Below, piece by piece: positions 34,038 to 64,000 of a DNA stretch of 64,000 nucleotides. Below the pieces are notes generated by a model. The model saw nothing but the letters and a program-made list of their open reading frames with translations, was not told the DNA's origin and made no database searches. Where the stretch lies: the NCBI GenBank assembly GCA_947044365.1, contig OX345636.1, positions 47,307,037-47,371,036 of the forward strand. The letters are read 5' to 3'. Every line of letters begins with the position of its first letter. The stretch's first letter is position 1. This DNA comes from Petrosia ficiformis. Its lineage: Eukaryota; Porifera; Demospongiae; Haplosclerida; Petrosiidae. The position numbers and the translations under genes are program-made.

Positions 34038-34279
34038 ATAACACATATATATATTATATATAAAGGATTGCATGGTTTCTATTTGGCTTATATATACTTA
34101 GACTCCATTGCCATAGCAACTAGATGTAATGTATTTTGATTCATGAATCATTATGACTGCTTTTATGTATTTACACAATCAAGGAGTCTAAAATAATGTG
34201 TTAAACTCCATCTGTAAGTGTGGTCTAGCTACTCCTCCGCTTGCCTCTGAGTGAATAGACCACACTCACATGGGGTTTA

Positions 34280-35105
34280 CCCCTTTCCCTGGCCTAGAGG
34301 AGTTGATTGTACCCAGATTGAAAGAAATTTGTTTTATTAGTAGTAGCTACATGTATAATATACGATAAAACGAACAATTTATTGCATAATCAGCTTCCTC
34401 GTGATCTGAGGTATCGATTGGTATAAAACGTGGCAAATAGGACATACTCAGCTGCCCAGGTAGCAGATTTTATTACTGCCTCAGATGATGATTTAGATCT
34501 TGCAGACAGTGACCTAAAAAAAATTTGAAAGCAATGATGGAGCTGTAGAAGAAGTGGATTACATCAACGAAGGTGGATCATATGAACTGGTACCAAGTGA
34601 ACTCCTTAATGATGACAGCTATAAAATCTATGATTGGAAACATTGGTCTTGATGAACCCGTGTTTTGTGACTCTCTGTTGATTATGACCCTGACCTAGAG
34701 GATGGCGATGATGGAAGTGTGAACAGTGAGTATGAATTTATTGATGCTAATGAACAGATGGATGTTGTTGCTTGTTGAAAACGTTGTAGTGTTTGTGGTT
34801 GTAAAAAGAAGGGACTGACCTTTCTCCAGGAAGAGAAATACTATCGAGACCAAAAATTACAAATTTCTGTTACAAATGTCAAATATTGACTATCTTCATT
34901 GTAGTATAATAAATATTGTCTCTTCCACATAAAAAATTAACAGGTATTCTTTTTAGTGGTTACCATGTTGATAAATATTTCAATAAACATTTTCACATGA
35001 TTCATTAGCAAGTTTGTCTAATATAATTTGTGTTTTGACTGCAAAAATTGGTGGTCAGTTAGAATTTTGGGTCAGTCTTACATATTTATATTGCCTAGGA
35101 AAGGG
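34280..35105 (+). mobile_element. Non-autonomous piggyBac relic with TTAA border
   Basis: The right end reads GCCTAGGAAAGGG followed by TTAA. The left end CCCCTTTCCCTGGCCTAG follows TTTA (one change from TTAA) and is its inverted match. Inside, a broken frame from about 34450 gives SAAQVADFITASDDDLDLAD, an acidic N-terminus as in piggyBac transposases, and near 34780 a Cys-x2-Cys segment (KRCSVCGCKKKG). The DDE core is missing and stops interrupt the frame. Confidence 0.65.
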
Positions 35106-35339
35106 TTAATATATCTATATACACATGTAACATGTTGGATGTGTTGGAAATCATGCATGCATGTTGTACAAATTATAACCAATAATTATTTGTTTAGATA
35201 ATTATATATTATATATAATTATGTTAATGTTTATGTCATGTTTATACAGCTTAATGAAGCCACAAACCACATGGTGCAACATAGCAAACCATGGTGCACA
35301 TTTATAGCACTGTCAGAAGTGGCTTCATCATGACAAATA

Positions 35340-35484
35340 TATGGATATATATATATATATACATATATATATAAATATATATATATATAATTATACACAA
35401 ACATACATACAGTACTTGTCAATAAATTGTCACCACACAGTAACCTTAGGCTTCATCATGACAAATATATAGATATATATATAT

Positions 35485-35517
<33 letters not shown>

Positions 35518-35545
35518 ATTATACACAAACATACATACAGTACTT
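35340..35545. repeat. About 117-bp tandem duplication with AT microsatellite
   Basis: GACAAATATAT, (AT)n, AATTATACACAAACATACAT, ACAGTACTTGTCAATAAATT and CACCACACAGTAACC occur twice in direct orientation. The duplication includes the left end of the TGTCAATAAA MITE. Confidence 0.8.
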
Positions 35546-35715
35546 GTCAATAAATTGTCACCACACAGTAACCTTAGTTCTTCTGTCAGTCATTACTGTG
35601 TCACTACTGTGTTGATAAATACACCAATTACTGTTAAAACTACTGTTGAACTACTATAGTGCAGAAATGAAACTACTGAGTAATTACTGTATTGTATGGT
35701 GACTTTTTATTGACA
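35417..35715. mobile_element. MITE (TGTCAATAAA family), copy 2
   Basis: TGTCAATAAATTGTCACCAC on the left and GGTGACTTTTTATTGACA on the right, with TA outside the right end. The left end has been duplicated along with the flanking microsatellite, so the element is longer than the copy at 5519-5689. Confidence 0.75.
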
Positions 35716-36334
35716 TAAAAATTATACTGTATACTATATTATATATGTGTTAGTTTATAAATTCTAGTACTGTATGTTGTAAATAATTATGATGCTGATT
35801 TATAAACACTGGTGATTCATTTCTGAAACTTTTCTCACTATAAATGTAAACAAGTCATCTGCATACCCGCTTGAATATCATAATTATAGTAACATTCTCT
35901 GCTAGTGTGCATATACATAAGAAAATGTTGTGACATTTGTGATGTACAGGGGTGTTGTGCTGTGCCTATCGGCAAACTAACTCTCAACAAAGGAGGGGAT
36001 GGGGGGGGGGGGGGCAAATGCTGATTGAAACCCTGCACACAAGTGGTGGTTATGAAACCACAGACATGACATAAGTCTGTAATGATAGATTGTATTACAA
36101 TCGAGTTGTAAATTGAGATGAAACATTGTCTAAAGGAATAGAATGAAGAGAGTGGAAACATTAAGTCTGCAGGCAATTGTTAAAGCTATAAGTACCTTTC
36201 ATGGTACCTGTTACCAAAAGCATATGTTATGTACATGTATGTTAGTTAAGAGTCTGCAGGCAATTGTTAAAGCTATGATTTACCTGTATGCTATAGGCTA
36301 TGAAATAAGATATAATATAATATGTAGCATGTCT

Positions 36335-36366
<32 letters not shown>

Positions 36367-36611
36367 GAGGAACACATGTATAATACTATAGCTAACTGGC
36401 ACATCAAATGTACCAACAGGTATATAATTTTATTATTACGTATAGGCTTAAAATAACCTGTTAAATGTGATTGACATCTGAGAAAACTTTCATAAAAATG
36501 TATAGCTAGCTATATCATAGTAACATACTCTGTATCAAATTGTAAGTCATCTACATGTAATTTCAGATTATAGCTAAAACTCAACTACACTGTAGCCTTA
36601 TAGATTATTTA

Positions 36612-36774
36612 GGCAAAACAAAATTAAATACCACTTCCACATTAAACACCACCTCCACAAAGCAACCATACATACATGTCTAGAGTAAAGGCAAAACACA
36701 AAGAAGCAATCATTATGTACTGTTGTTATATGGAAGTGGTGTTTAATGTGGAAGTGGTATTTAATTTTGTTGCC
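36612..36774. repeat. Inverted repeat, 44-base arms, upstream of the LARGE-like gene
   Basis: AAATTAAATACCACTTCCAC then ATTAAACACCAC on the left is repeated in inverted form on the right with about two changes, separated by about 73 bases. It ends about 270 bases before the ATG at 37041. It could be a foldback element; a regulatory role is not shown. Confidence 0.8.
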
Positions 36775-37040
36775 AAAGCAGGGCACCATCCCAATCTTGT
36801 TCCTGTGCTTTTTTCGGTTTTGATATATATCTCTTTCATTTAAAAAAATAGTATATAGAGTATAGCCTCTATACATGTACATATACATGTATATCCTGAA
36901 CTTGAAAGCTTTGTCATGTACATGTGTATATAGATAAGTGTAGTCTGCAGATAGCACACCTTTAACCATAATTAATAATTAATTTTAATAATTATTTAAT
37001 CACATGACTAATCAATTCATTCATTTAGAACACTGGCATC

Positions 37041-38993
37041 ATGGTGAGAGATCGTCGGTTTTCACTAACAGTAATTGTTCTGCTATTTGGTATAGCATTC
37101 TTTACAACTACATTGATGTATACTCTTAATGCTACATCCTGCAAGGAAATGAAACCATCTGCCTATTTACATCTCCTTGAAGAAAGTAAAGGGATTCTAA
37201 ATACTCCAGAAAACTTTGAAAGCCGTAAGTATGAGACAATACATGTGGCTATTATGATTAACAACACTAAGCAATCTGCAATGGTTCTCAAGAGTGTACT
37301 ATTCTATCGTCATTCTCCAATACATTTTCATTTCATCACAAATTCAGCAGATCAAAAAGTTCTAGAAACAATGTTAAGTACATGGCAACTCCTATCTGTT
37401 AGCTGTAGCTTTTATTCTATTGAAAACCTGTTAAGAACTGTACCCAAATTTTTAAATAAGAAGTTTTTCACTTCATATGATGGAATCAAATTGATGTTGG
37501 GATCAATATTACCTTTAACAGTGGAAAAGGTTATTGTACTGGATGATAATATTGTAGTTCTGTCCGATTTACAACAATTATGGACGTTCTTTGATGTTAT
37601 AAAAGCTGAGAGGAAGACATTCTCTTTTGTTTCAAATACTTGTTTAAACTTAAAATCAACTGAACATTTCAGGGAATGCTTTCGAGCCAATGTGATGCTG
37701 CTCGATTTAGTAGAAATGAGGAAGCAGAGCATCTTTTTCAAGTTCTGGGATACTATGTCACGTCAAGCCAATGTTTATAAGATTATTAAGACACTTTTGA
37801 TGTATAACACTTTGTTACCTTGTGAATGGAATGTACGGTTGACAAATATACAAGAGTGCAGTCAAAAGTATCGCATTATAGAATATAAAACCATAGATGA
37901 GTTGATATTGAAAATTGCTGAGTATCCTTCCTTGAATATTACTCTAGAATACGACAATTTTTTGCTGAAATACTTGCCAAAGGAACATGGTAGCAAGGTA
38001 GAATCAAGTGCACTAGAGCGCAAGTTAACAACTTATGAAGATGTGTGTAATAATTTGAAAGAACAGTCTCAGGTTCAATTTCTAACCCACACATTTTTCT
38101 ATGGCAATTCATACACTCCAGTGGATGAATACGATGTTACTCTCATCACTCAGTTGACTATGGATAGAATACGTACATTACATAATTTACTGCTACATTG
38201 GAATGGTCCTGCTAGTATCACCATGTACGGTGACGAATCGGAAAAATTGAAGGTCATGCAATATTTTAAATCCTTTAGTTTATTAAGACCAAACTTGGTA
38301 ATACATATTGTGTATAGAAAACCAGGCTCTTATTATCCTATCAATTATTTACGAAATGTAGCTGCCAGTGCTGTTACAACACCATATGTCTTTTTAATTG
38401 ATTTAGATTTCATGCCTTCCTACGGTCTTTACTCTTATCTTAGAAAAGCAGCTGAATTACTTATGACAACAAATCCGCGAAGAGCGTTGGTTGTACCTGC
38501 ATTTGAAGCATTTATGAATAACACTATATACCCAAAAGATAAGCCTACATTGCTTGAACAAATGAAAGAATTGACTGTCCAGCCTTTTCACCCATACTTC
38601 AAAGGACATACTCCTACAAATTACACTAAATGGGTTAAGGCATCCTATCCATATGTAACTAACTGGGCTAAAGATTATGAACCTTATGTACTAGTAAGAA
38701 GTAATGTAGTGAGATATGACCAACGATTTATGGGATATGGATTCAATAAAATAAGTCATCTCACTGAATTAAGAGCACAAGGTTATGAGTTTGTTGTCCT
38801 ACCAGACCCATTCTTAATTCACTATCCTCATCCTTATTCTGAAGATCGTTTAAAGGTGGTAGGATTTTTCAAGGTGTGCAATAAAGACCTGTACATCACA
38901 ACTTACTTAAATGAATTACGTGATATATATGGAAAAGATAGCCTATATTCTCAGAAAGGGAAGACAAGGGATATAATGATTAAAATTGAGTAG
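37041..38993 (+). CDS. LARGE: LARGE-type bifunctional-architecture glycosyltransferase (GT8-GT49), intronless, 650 aa
   Basis: A Golgi type II membrane enzyme. In animals LARGE adds xylose-glucuronic acid repeats (matriglycan) to alpha-dystroglycan. Here: a signal anchor at about 9-27; a GT8-like domain at about 65-310 (YETIHVAI, LKSVLFYR, VEKVIVLD); a GT49-like domain at about 345-640 with FLIDLDFMPSYGLYSYLRK, DxD at 454-456 intact, then YDQRFMGYGFNKISH and HYPHPYS. In the GT8 half the expected DTD is DDN (168-170), and the usual NTG and DQD motifs are replaced (RANVMLLDL around 215-223, no DQD near 250), so xylosyltransferase activity may be lost. Vertebrate LARGE is about 756 aa; the stem is shorter here. 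The start codon has A at -3 and G at +4. A single exon suggests intron loss or retrocopy. A broken copy lies 4-7 kb upstream. The fold is certain; the substrate is not. Confidence 0.9.
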   Translation: MVRDRRFSLTVIVLLFGIAFFTTTLMYTLNATSCKEMKPSAYLHLLEESKGILNTPENFESRKYETIHVAIMINNTKQSAMVLKSVLFYRHSPIHFHFITNSADQKVLETMLSTWQLLSVSCSFYSIENLLRTVPKFLNKKFFTSYDGIKLMLGSILPLTVEKVIVLDDNIVVLSDLQQLWTFFDVIKAERKTFSFVSNTCLNLKSTEHFRECFRANVMLLDLVEMRKQSIFFKFWDTMSRQANVYKIIKTLLMYNTLLPCEWNVRLTNIQECSQKYRIIEYKTIDELILKIAEYPSLNITLEYDNFLLKYLPKEHGSKVESSALERKLTTYEDVCNNLKEQSQVQFLTHTFFYGNSYTPVDEYDVTLITQLTMDRIRTLHNLLLHWNGPASITMYGDESEKLKVMQYFKSFSLLRPNLVIHIVYRKPGSYYPINYLRNVAASAVTTPYVFLIDLDFMPSYGLYSYLRKAAELLMTTNPRRALVVPAFEAFMNNTIYPKDKPTLLEQMKELTVQPFHPYFKGHTPTNYTKWVKASYPYVTNWAKDYEPYVLVRSNVVRYDQRFMGYGFNKISHLTELRAQGYEFVVLPDPFLIHYPHPYSEDRLKVVGFFKVCNKDLYITTYLNELRDIYGKDSLYSQKGKTRDIMIKIE

Positions 38994-39103
38994 TTTTATT
39001 TTTGATATTGAAACAGCTTGAATACACGTCACAATTAATAATTGTCTTTATACAATAATTAGTATTATGTTATAGAAGTATGTATACATGCTTATTTACA
39101 AAT

Positions 39104-39109
39104 AATAAA
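39104..39109 (+). promoter_or_regulatory. Poly(A) signal of the LARGE-like gene
   Basis: AATAAA about 110 bases downstream of the stop at 38993. Consensus and position fit; use is not proven. Confidence 0.5.
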
Positions 39110-40440
39110 ATTATTTTATTATCAACTTTGAATGTGAAAGAACATATAAGGCAGACAAACAAGATTGTAATGATACTTTTGTAATGTAATCATACTGTGA
39201 ATTTCATAAGACTTCCCCCTAGATAATTCCATTCTTGCTTTTGAAAGGCCAAATTAATAAAATTGACTGGTGGGAGTAATAAGAGTAGTCATATGAGCTA
39301 CCTGTGCTCTTCAGGTTGCTTGATAGTCTCACTAGAATGAGCAATCATAATCTACTAATTCATGTGATACTCAAATTTGATTGGTCAGTTCCTTTGGTTG
39401 TAACTTCATAGGCAACCTGAAAAGTTCAGTACACATACATACTAGTGTTAATTAAACCACTGACAAGTCTATTATGATTAATGAAACCAAAAATGGCCCA
39501 TAATGGATATTTTTATTTAGTTAACTAAAACCATATTGTTTATTTAGTAAATCATTTAAACTATAACTAAAGTATAAAGTTTGTGAGAAACTAGTCATAT
39601 TATAACTGAAAGTGGTCATTATTTTATCCTATAAACAACACTAATACATACAATTTAGATATGGGGTCAATTACAATGAAATGTAATATACATTATCCTA
39701 AAAATCAGCCTTACTGCCTAAGGCAGTGTTACTGTTGTGGATTACCATAACAACAGTCACACACTTTAAATGAACATATTACCTGAGGTGAATTACCATC
39801 TCAACATTGAAATTGTACTAATACTATATTACTTGACTGTCTATCACTATTACTAAATAACCTTGTTTGTGCTGTATTGTCTTTTCGGACTCTTAAATTC
39901 ATTTTGGTTTTATGAATACATCATTATACAATCAATTTCATTGGTTACATGAGTTGCATGTTTTTCAGTTACCTTAAATGTACATTTAAATAATTATCAT
40001 GTTTGAAGAAATTATAATATATTGCCAGTATACATGCATGCATGCATTCACTGCTAAATGACTGTGGTGCATGTAACTTGTTTAGTGGGACATTATGCTG
40101 GCATTGTATAAGCAGGAAGCATTATGCCAGCTTAATAGGATGAGGAATGTAATTTTGTGGCAAAATTAGGCCCTGCCCAATTATGCTAGCATAATTTGTT
40201 GTGGAATAATAGGTGGAGTTTGCCTGTTAATTATATTCATAGTAGTTATTATTATAAACTTATAATCACATGGTATTATGATAACTCATATTTATAATTA
40301 TCTTTTGGTGTCATTGAGTTTCTTTTCTTGAGAATAATAGGTAGAATTCTGAGAATAGTAGGAAATAATAATAATAGGTAAACATTCAGGAATAATGGAA
40401 TGGAATAATGGGCAACTTTTCTGGCATAATTGGGCAAGGC
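39110..40440. other. Intergenic, repeat-derived, no gene
   Basis: Contains an AGTTAACTAAAAC-type repeat at about 39425-39640 (related to 27800-28810 and 61100-61360), then variants of an A/T-rich GGAATAATAGG-like stretch. No exon or protein-like ORF is seen. Confidence 0.4.
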
Positions 40441-40447
40441 TTAGTCA

Positions 40448-40551
40448 AAATACCTTTTAGCAAAGGTCATGAGTTCAACTACACATGCTTACTGATAATA
40501 TTATCAGTAAGCATGTGTAGTTGAACTCATGACCTTTGCTAAAAGGTATTT
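40448..40551. repeat. Perfect 104-bp palindrome without spacer
   Basis: Two 52-base arms meet directly at the centre between 40499 and 40500. The left arm begins AAATACCTTTTAGCAAAGG and ends GCTTACTGATAAT. No mismatch was seen. The arm contains no repeat known elsewhere in the window. Confidence 0.95.
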
Positions 40552-41339
40552 AATTTAGCCTCTACTGAATGCTTTTTCCATACTAAACAATTCCTTTAAT
40601 GAACAATAACTAAATTCACTTGAAGAATATATACAAGCATCAGTTATGTTACAATTAATTTTAATGACTAATACCTTCAGGCTAATAATAAGTGTTTTTT
40701 TAACAATTATTTGTAAGTAAGCAATTTAATGACTAATAATAAGTGTTTTTTGATTTATTTTTCAAGAATTTTGAGCATAAGGAGAGCATAATAGGAGGAA
40801 GCATAATTGAATAAAACTGGGAATTTGAGCATAGCATAATAGACTATAGCATAATTGCTTGTCTTGAAGGATGCCATACTATTGCAGTGTAAAATGTCTA
40901 CTTGAAACCCTATTAGTATTCCTGTTGTAGACACCTGGAATACTGAGGCCTGCCACAAGAGGAATTACCAAATAGAGCTTGCAAGGATACACTCAACTTC
41001 TATAATAACAAACAGATTGATCAAATGATGTTATAAATAATAAATTAGTTCAAGGAGGGAATTCAATACCACAGAGATGTTTGTATACACAGCTACTGAA
41101 TAGTATGTACTTATTAATGAGCTATATTATATTCACATGTAGTATGAGAAATGAATCAGTGATAATTATGAACAAGGTGAATCATAACTGTAACAATAAT
41201 TCAAAATACATCTGGGAAGTTTTCAACAGTAGAAAATTCTAACTTAACTTCAGATGGCTGCCATAAACATGCAAATTGTGAATTTCATTATTTTGTGTGG
41301 GTGGTTGGTTTCTCATGTCTGTTCATTCCTGTTTTTTTT

Positions 41340-41430
41340 TATTAATTCTGTGTACCCACATTAGTGTTCCTTTTAGTTGATGCATTCTATGTACCCACAT
41401 TAGTGTTCCTTTTAGTTGATGCATTTTAGT
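41340..41430. repeat. Tandem duplication of about 39 bases
   Basis: TGTACCCACATTAGTGTTCC followed by TTTTAGTTGATGCATT occurs twice in direct orientation. It is noncoding. Confidence 0.8.
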
Positions 41431-41587
41431 GCAATCATTACTTCTTAACTGTGGCTTATATTAGAAGTGGCATTTTAATTATAAGAGATGGAATTTAGGT
41501 TAACTACAAATGTATTTGAAGTACTTTTATCAATTAAAGATGTATATATACACATTGCAAAAACAAAACTGTTTAATATGATAACTA

Positions 41588-41817
41588 TAGTCTGTTCACA
41601 TTCATGATTTCCTGGATATGATGACTTTTGGGTACTATAGTGTATAGTTTTATGTCATAAGGTTAATACATGATTATACTGTAACTCAATAATGAATTGA
41701 AATTTGATATACACAAAAAAGAATGGGAAGGATAATTATACGAAAGTGGTACAGAAAAAAAAAGTCATTCTAAACTAAATATCTTTTTGAGGTCATGGTG
41801 AATGTGAATGACCTTTA
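41588..41817. mobile_element. MITE (GTCTGTTCACATTCA family), uninterrupted copy
   Basis: It has the same ends and interior as 24215-24749 but without the nested element, so it shows the pre-insertion arrangement around 41695 (AATAATGAATTGAAATTTG). Confidence 0.8.
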
Positions 41818-41829
41818 ATTTATTGGTTG

Positions 41830-43500
41830 GTATAATTGCAAGCTGTTGTTGTAGACCATCTGCATCTGCTCACTCCCCTATTTTGACAGTGTAAAGCAAG
41901 TTCCCACCTCCCTGGTTTAGTCTCATGGCTTTGGCCCCACCATGTATATATTATATAGCTTCTATAGGAATGTTAGTAACTAATAGAGCTTCTATATATA
42001 ATTAATTCTTGTGTACACCATTCTTTTGACTGACTTTTCAAGGTAACAATTTCAGTGTTCCAATTGTTGCTGAACATGAGAGTATACACAAATAAGGTTC
42101 TGCATCATCAAGTAATAAGTGAATCATTCGATCATTTAATTACTTGTGTGCATGGGAAGCTATTTGTAGTCTCGTAAACCAGACCCAAACAGAAAGGTAG
42201 AAGTATTTAACTACACACACTTAATTTTAATTAACGTGCACTTATATAGTCTACAAATACGTCATGCCCTGTAAGAAACTTCACTACTTAAGTTGGTCAT
42301 ATCCATATTTTCTTCCAGGCTCTTTAACTGCTTTCATTACTTGTCACATATTGAATGTTTGTGGGTGGGATTCACTCCCTTTAGCATAACCTTTGTGGTT
42401 CACATTATGTTGTAGTAACATCATACATACAGCCACAACATGCTCTGTGACAATTTACAATCTATAAAATGGTTTAATTTTTGCAGTGCACAAGGGTAAT
42501 TAATTGTCATAAAATTAATTATTAGGTCAGTTATTACTTATTTAAGACTCTTCACATCTTCCTTCCTACTACAGCACATTATGTATTATGTACATATACA
42601 AGTTATGCTTAACAAAATCATTATTATAGTATTTCTTACATTCTGCCACACATAGCATTTTATGATGAACGTGAAACTTTCATCACAAAATAGTTGAATA
42701 TCATCAAAATGGGGTATATGGTATTTATACTCTTACTTGAAGATATTATATTGGTTAATCCCTGACTATAAAAAATGGAAATAGTCGAAACTAGTTAGAC
42801 ATGTCTAGCCAGTACAGTATAGATTCATGCATGTGACAAGTTCCAGTTGGTTTTGTACACACCATTGAAAGTAATTTGTCCCTGGGATATGTACAGTAAG
42901 CACTTTTACTCTACAGATGCTGCAATACTTCTCTTCTACTTGTATAAACATCATGGATAATTGATCTCATACAACATTCACTTGTGTCATAGTAACTACC
43001 TTGGCACATTCTTATGGTCATCACTTCATATAAGGATAGCTATATTACACCTTCAAAATAGTATAATGCTTATATAAACCACAGAATACAATAATTTCAT
43101 GCTTGAATGAGAACAAAAACATCCTGATATAACCCTCAGTACACTGGTACTCCTTAACATAATTCATATATCATATGAGACTATATAAATGTAACATAAT
43201 TTCGTGACTTCTTATATGAACAACCATTCTTACCAATCCTTGAATCCTTATGAGAGACTCCTTCAATTACCAACTCAATGCTGCACCATGTACCAAATAA
43301 TGAAATTATTCATAAAGTGGTAGAATTTAATGGCTGCTCTTCTATATGCATAATAATTATAATAAATTAATTACAAAAAGTATATGCATACATAATTGCT
43401 AAAACATGACTAAGCAGAATGAACATACAATACGTATTATAATTGTATAAATGCTGGAAAAAAAAAAGATTATAATTATACTATTAATAAATGTATGGTT
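41830..43500. other. Intergenic stretch upstream of SMU1, nothing coding seen
   Basis: AT-rich DNA with scattered direct and inverted short matches but no exon-like ORF, no tandem array and no clear element ends. A TAGTCTCGTAAACCAGACCC segment near 42170 resembles one near 7660 and may be an old repeat end. Confidence 0.4.
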
Positions 43501-43543
43501 ACGTCTGCAATCGCTGAATGGCGTGATCGATCGATCGATATGC

Positions 43544-43554
43544 GATATAAAAGG
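43544..43554 (+). promoter_or_regulatory. TATA-like box of SMU1
   Basis: GATATAAAAGG lies 70-80 bases before the ATG at 43624, just after a GATCGATCGATCGATA palindromic run. Position and sequence suit a core promoter. The transcription start is not visible. Confidence 0.4.
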
Positions 43555-43623
43555 AGGGGCTAGCGCAATATAATTTATCGCACAGTTATATACGGTAAAT
43601 TGTTCTTATAATACGGAATAATA

Positions 43624-62741
<19,118 letters not shown>

Positions 62742-63044
62742 TGAAGATCATAATATGCACACACATACTCTATACTAGAGAATAGTTCCCTTACACTCCA
62801 TTGATTCATATTGTTTTCTTTCAACTGAATCTTTTATGAACATAATACTTGTAGATAGAAATTTGTAATACATGTACCACCTGTGTATGTGTACATGTAT
62901 GTACATAGTTTACATGCATGCATTCATGCATAGTTGTGTACAATTTCATGTACATGTACATGTATGTGTACAAGAGAGTAACTAACAGCTTGGCTTGCCA
63001 CATCTCTCATTCATAGTATAACTACATGTACACACAGGTGTACA

Positions 63045-63175
63045 AGATGTTAGATTTGGACCCTGCCAGCTGGGCTGCCTTGGTAGCTCAGTTGGTAAGA
63101 GCATCTGTCCGGAGGGCAGAGTGTCGTGGATTCAAATCCCACCTGAGGCAACTCATTTTCATTTTTCATTGCCAT
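63045..63175 (+). mobile_element. tRNA-derived SINE, copy 5, with the best tRNA-like head
   Basis: The head GGACCCTGCCAGCTGGGC is followed by GCCTTGGTAGCTCAGTTGG (A-box-like), an anticodon-like stem TCTGT / GCAGA, and GTGGATTCAAATCCCACC (T-arm with one mismatch). The tail hairpin and CATTTTCATTTTTCATTGCC follow, but the CTTT run is missing. It lies 300 bases 3' of SMU1. Confidence 0.75.
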
Positions 63176-64000
63176 AATATCGTGTCTAGATGTGGCAAAG
63201 AAGCTGTAGTGTACAATTTTTTAATTTCCCACCACAAAACAACAAAGAAACTGTTTCCATGGCAACAGTGATTATGCTGATATCCTTTTAAGTTTGGAAA
63301 TACTGCTTTTAATAATATGCAGAGAATCAACCACGTCATCAATAGTTGGTATGATGAGGAATTCATGGATGGAATTACCACTGTGTTCTTACGAGTGTTG
63401 AAATGATTAGCTACATGTATAAGTTTATCATAATTTTATGTGAACCCAAAATTAAAGTCCTGATCTGTAATACGAGATAATGCCACATGAGTCCTTTGAA
63501 AGGTCTCGATGAAGAAATGGGTGTAGCTACATGTAGGATATGTTCAAAATAGTTCTAGGCTTTTATACCTATTTTTTTCCGATTAATTCTTGTACTTTCT
63601 CACATACATACTCTTTTTGTTTCAAATCTTCAATGAAACACACAGTATAAACTTGTTTGCTACATGATCTAGCAATGGTGACTGGAAAATTTTAAATGGT
63701 CCTGTGAAACTTTACAATTGAACTCCAGGTGTGGAGTTTAAGGTGTCAATTGATGGAAAACAACGATATATATTGTGCAAATCTGTGTTGATCTGGCCTG
63801 ATGAAACTTAACTTGCATGTTATCATGTACAGAAATGGGATAGCAAATTCAAAATCCACAACTAGATTGGGAGGGTATCAGAAACCAATAATCAGTTACT
63901 GTACGTAGGTAATAGTATTATTTGAGCATTAACATAATAATTTTTATTATTAAGTTATTAAAATATTAATTATGTTATACAGTAAACATCTACAGTTGTC
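63176..64000. other. Right end of the window, no feature recognised
   Basis: Mixed-composition DNA with no exon-like frame, no tandem repeat and no recognisable element ends. A TCCTTTGAAAGGTC segment near 63491 recalls one inside MITE-1 (near 6628), perhaps by chance. Confidence 0.4.

Noticed and set aside
63070..63145. Functional tRNA gene
   Set aside because: The acceptor stem relies on wobble pairs, position 33 of the loop is not T, the T-stem has a mismatch, and the sequence continues into a SINE tail shared with other copies.

Overview
The window looks like animal nuclear DNA, most likely from a demosponge. It is AT-rich and carries spliceosomal introns with GT-AG borders. It holds a near full-length splicing-factor gene (SMU1) of animal type, two related scavenger-receptor cysteine-rich (SRCR) membrane receptors, an intronless LARGE-type glycosyltransferase, and a very dense load of small inverted-repeat elements and minisatellites. 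The sponge assignment is an inference from gene content and repeat style; species cannot be read from the sequence.

Layout. 1-7.5 kb: the 3' part of an SRCR receptor gene (+), with four exons recognisable by matching intron phases and its first exons apparently left of the window. Its introns hold several TA-flanked inverted-repeat elements, one carrying a transposase-like mini-ORF. 7.5-10.8 kb: no confident gene, but a relic of a receptor tail exon. 10.8-14.5 kb: a complete seven-exon SRCR receptor (signal peptide, two SRCR domains, one membrane helix, 336 aa), paralogous to the first. 14.5-30 kb: mostly mobile-element debris, including long palindromes, a piggyBac-like relic, reverse-transcriptase fragments with attached GCCATTGTGGCTGC repeats, SINE pieces, nested TA-elements and possible minus-strand exon relics. 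30.4-32.9 kb: a broken LARGE-like copy whose middle is replaced by a 1.3-kb minisatellite. 34.3-35.1 kb: a piggyBac relic. 37.0-39.0 kb: the intact LARGE-like gene. 39-43.5 kb: intergenic, with a perfect 104-bp palindrome. 43.6-62.7 kb: SMU1 (+), 13 exons, 515 aa, with introns swollen by TACATG repeats, minisatellites, five MITE copies, a SINE and a hAT transposase relic. 62.7-64 kb: one SINE, then nothing recognised.

The genes do not form one pathway. SMU1 is a housekeeping spliceosome component, the LARGE-like protein would act in the Golgi on glycans, and the SRCR proteins are surface receptors. The most notable points are: a LARGE-like enzyme whose first (GT8) domain has lost its expected metal-binding and other motifs while the second (GT49) keeps them; a neighbouring pseudogene with a 230-bp patch almost identical to the intact gene; paired receptor paralogues with identical exon phases; and a rich, partly dateable set of TA-inserted elements, one with a nested insertion and an empty-site copy in the same window.
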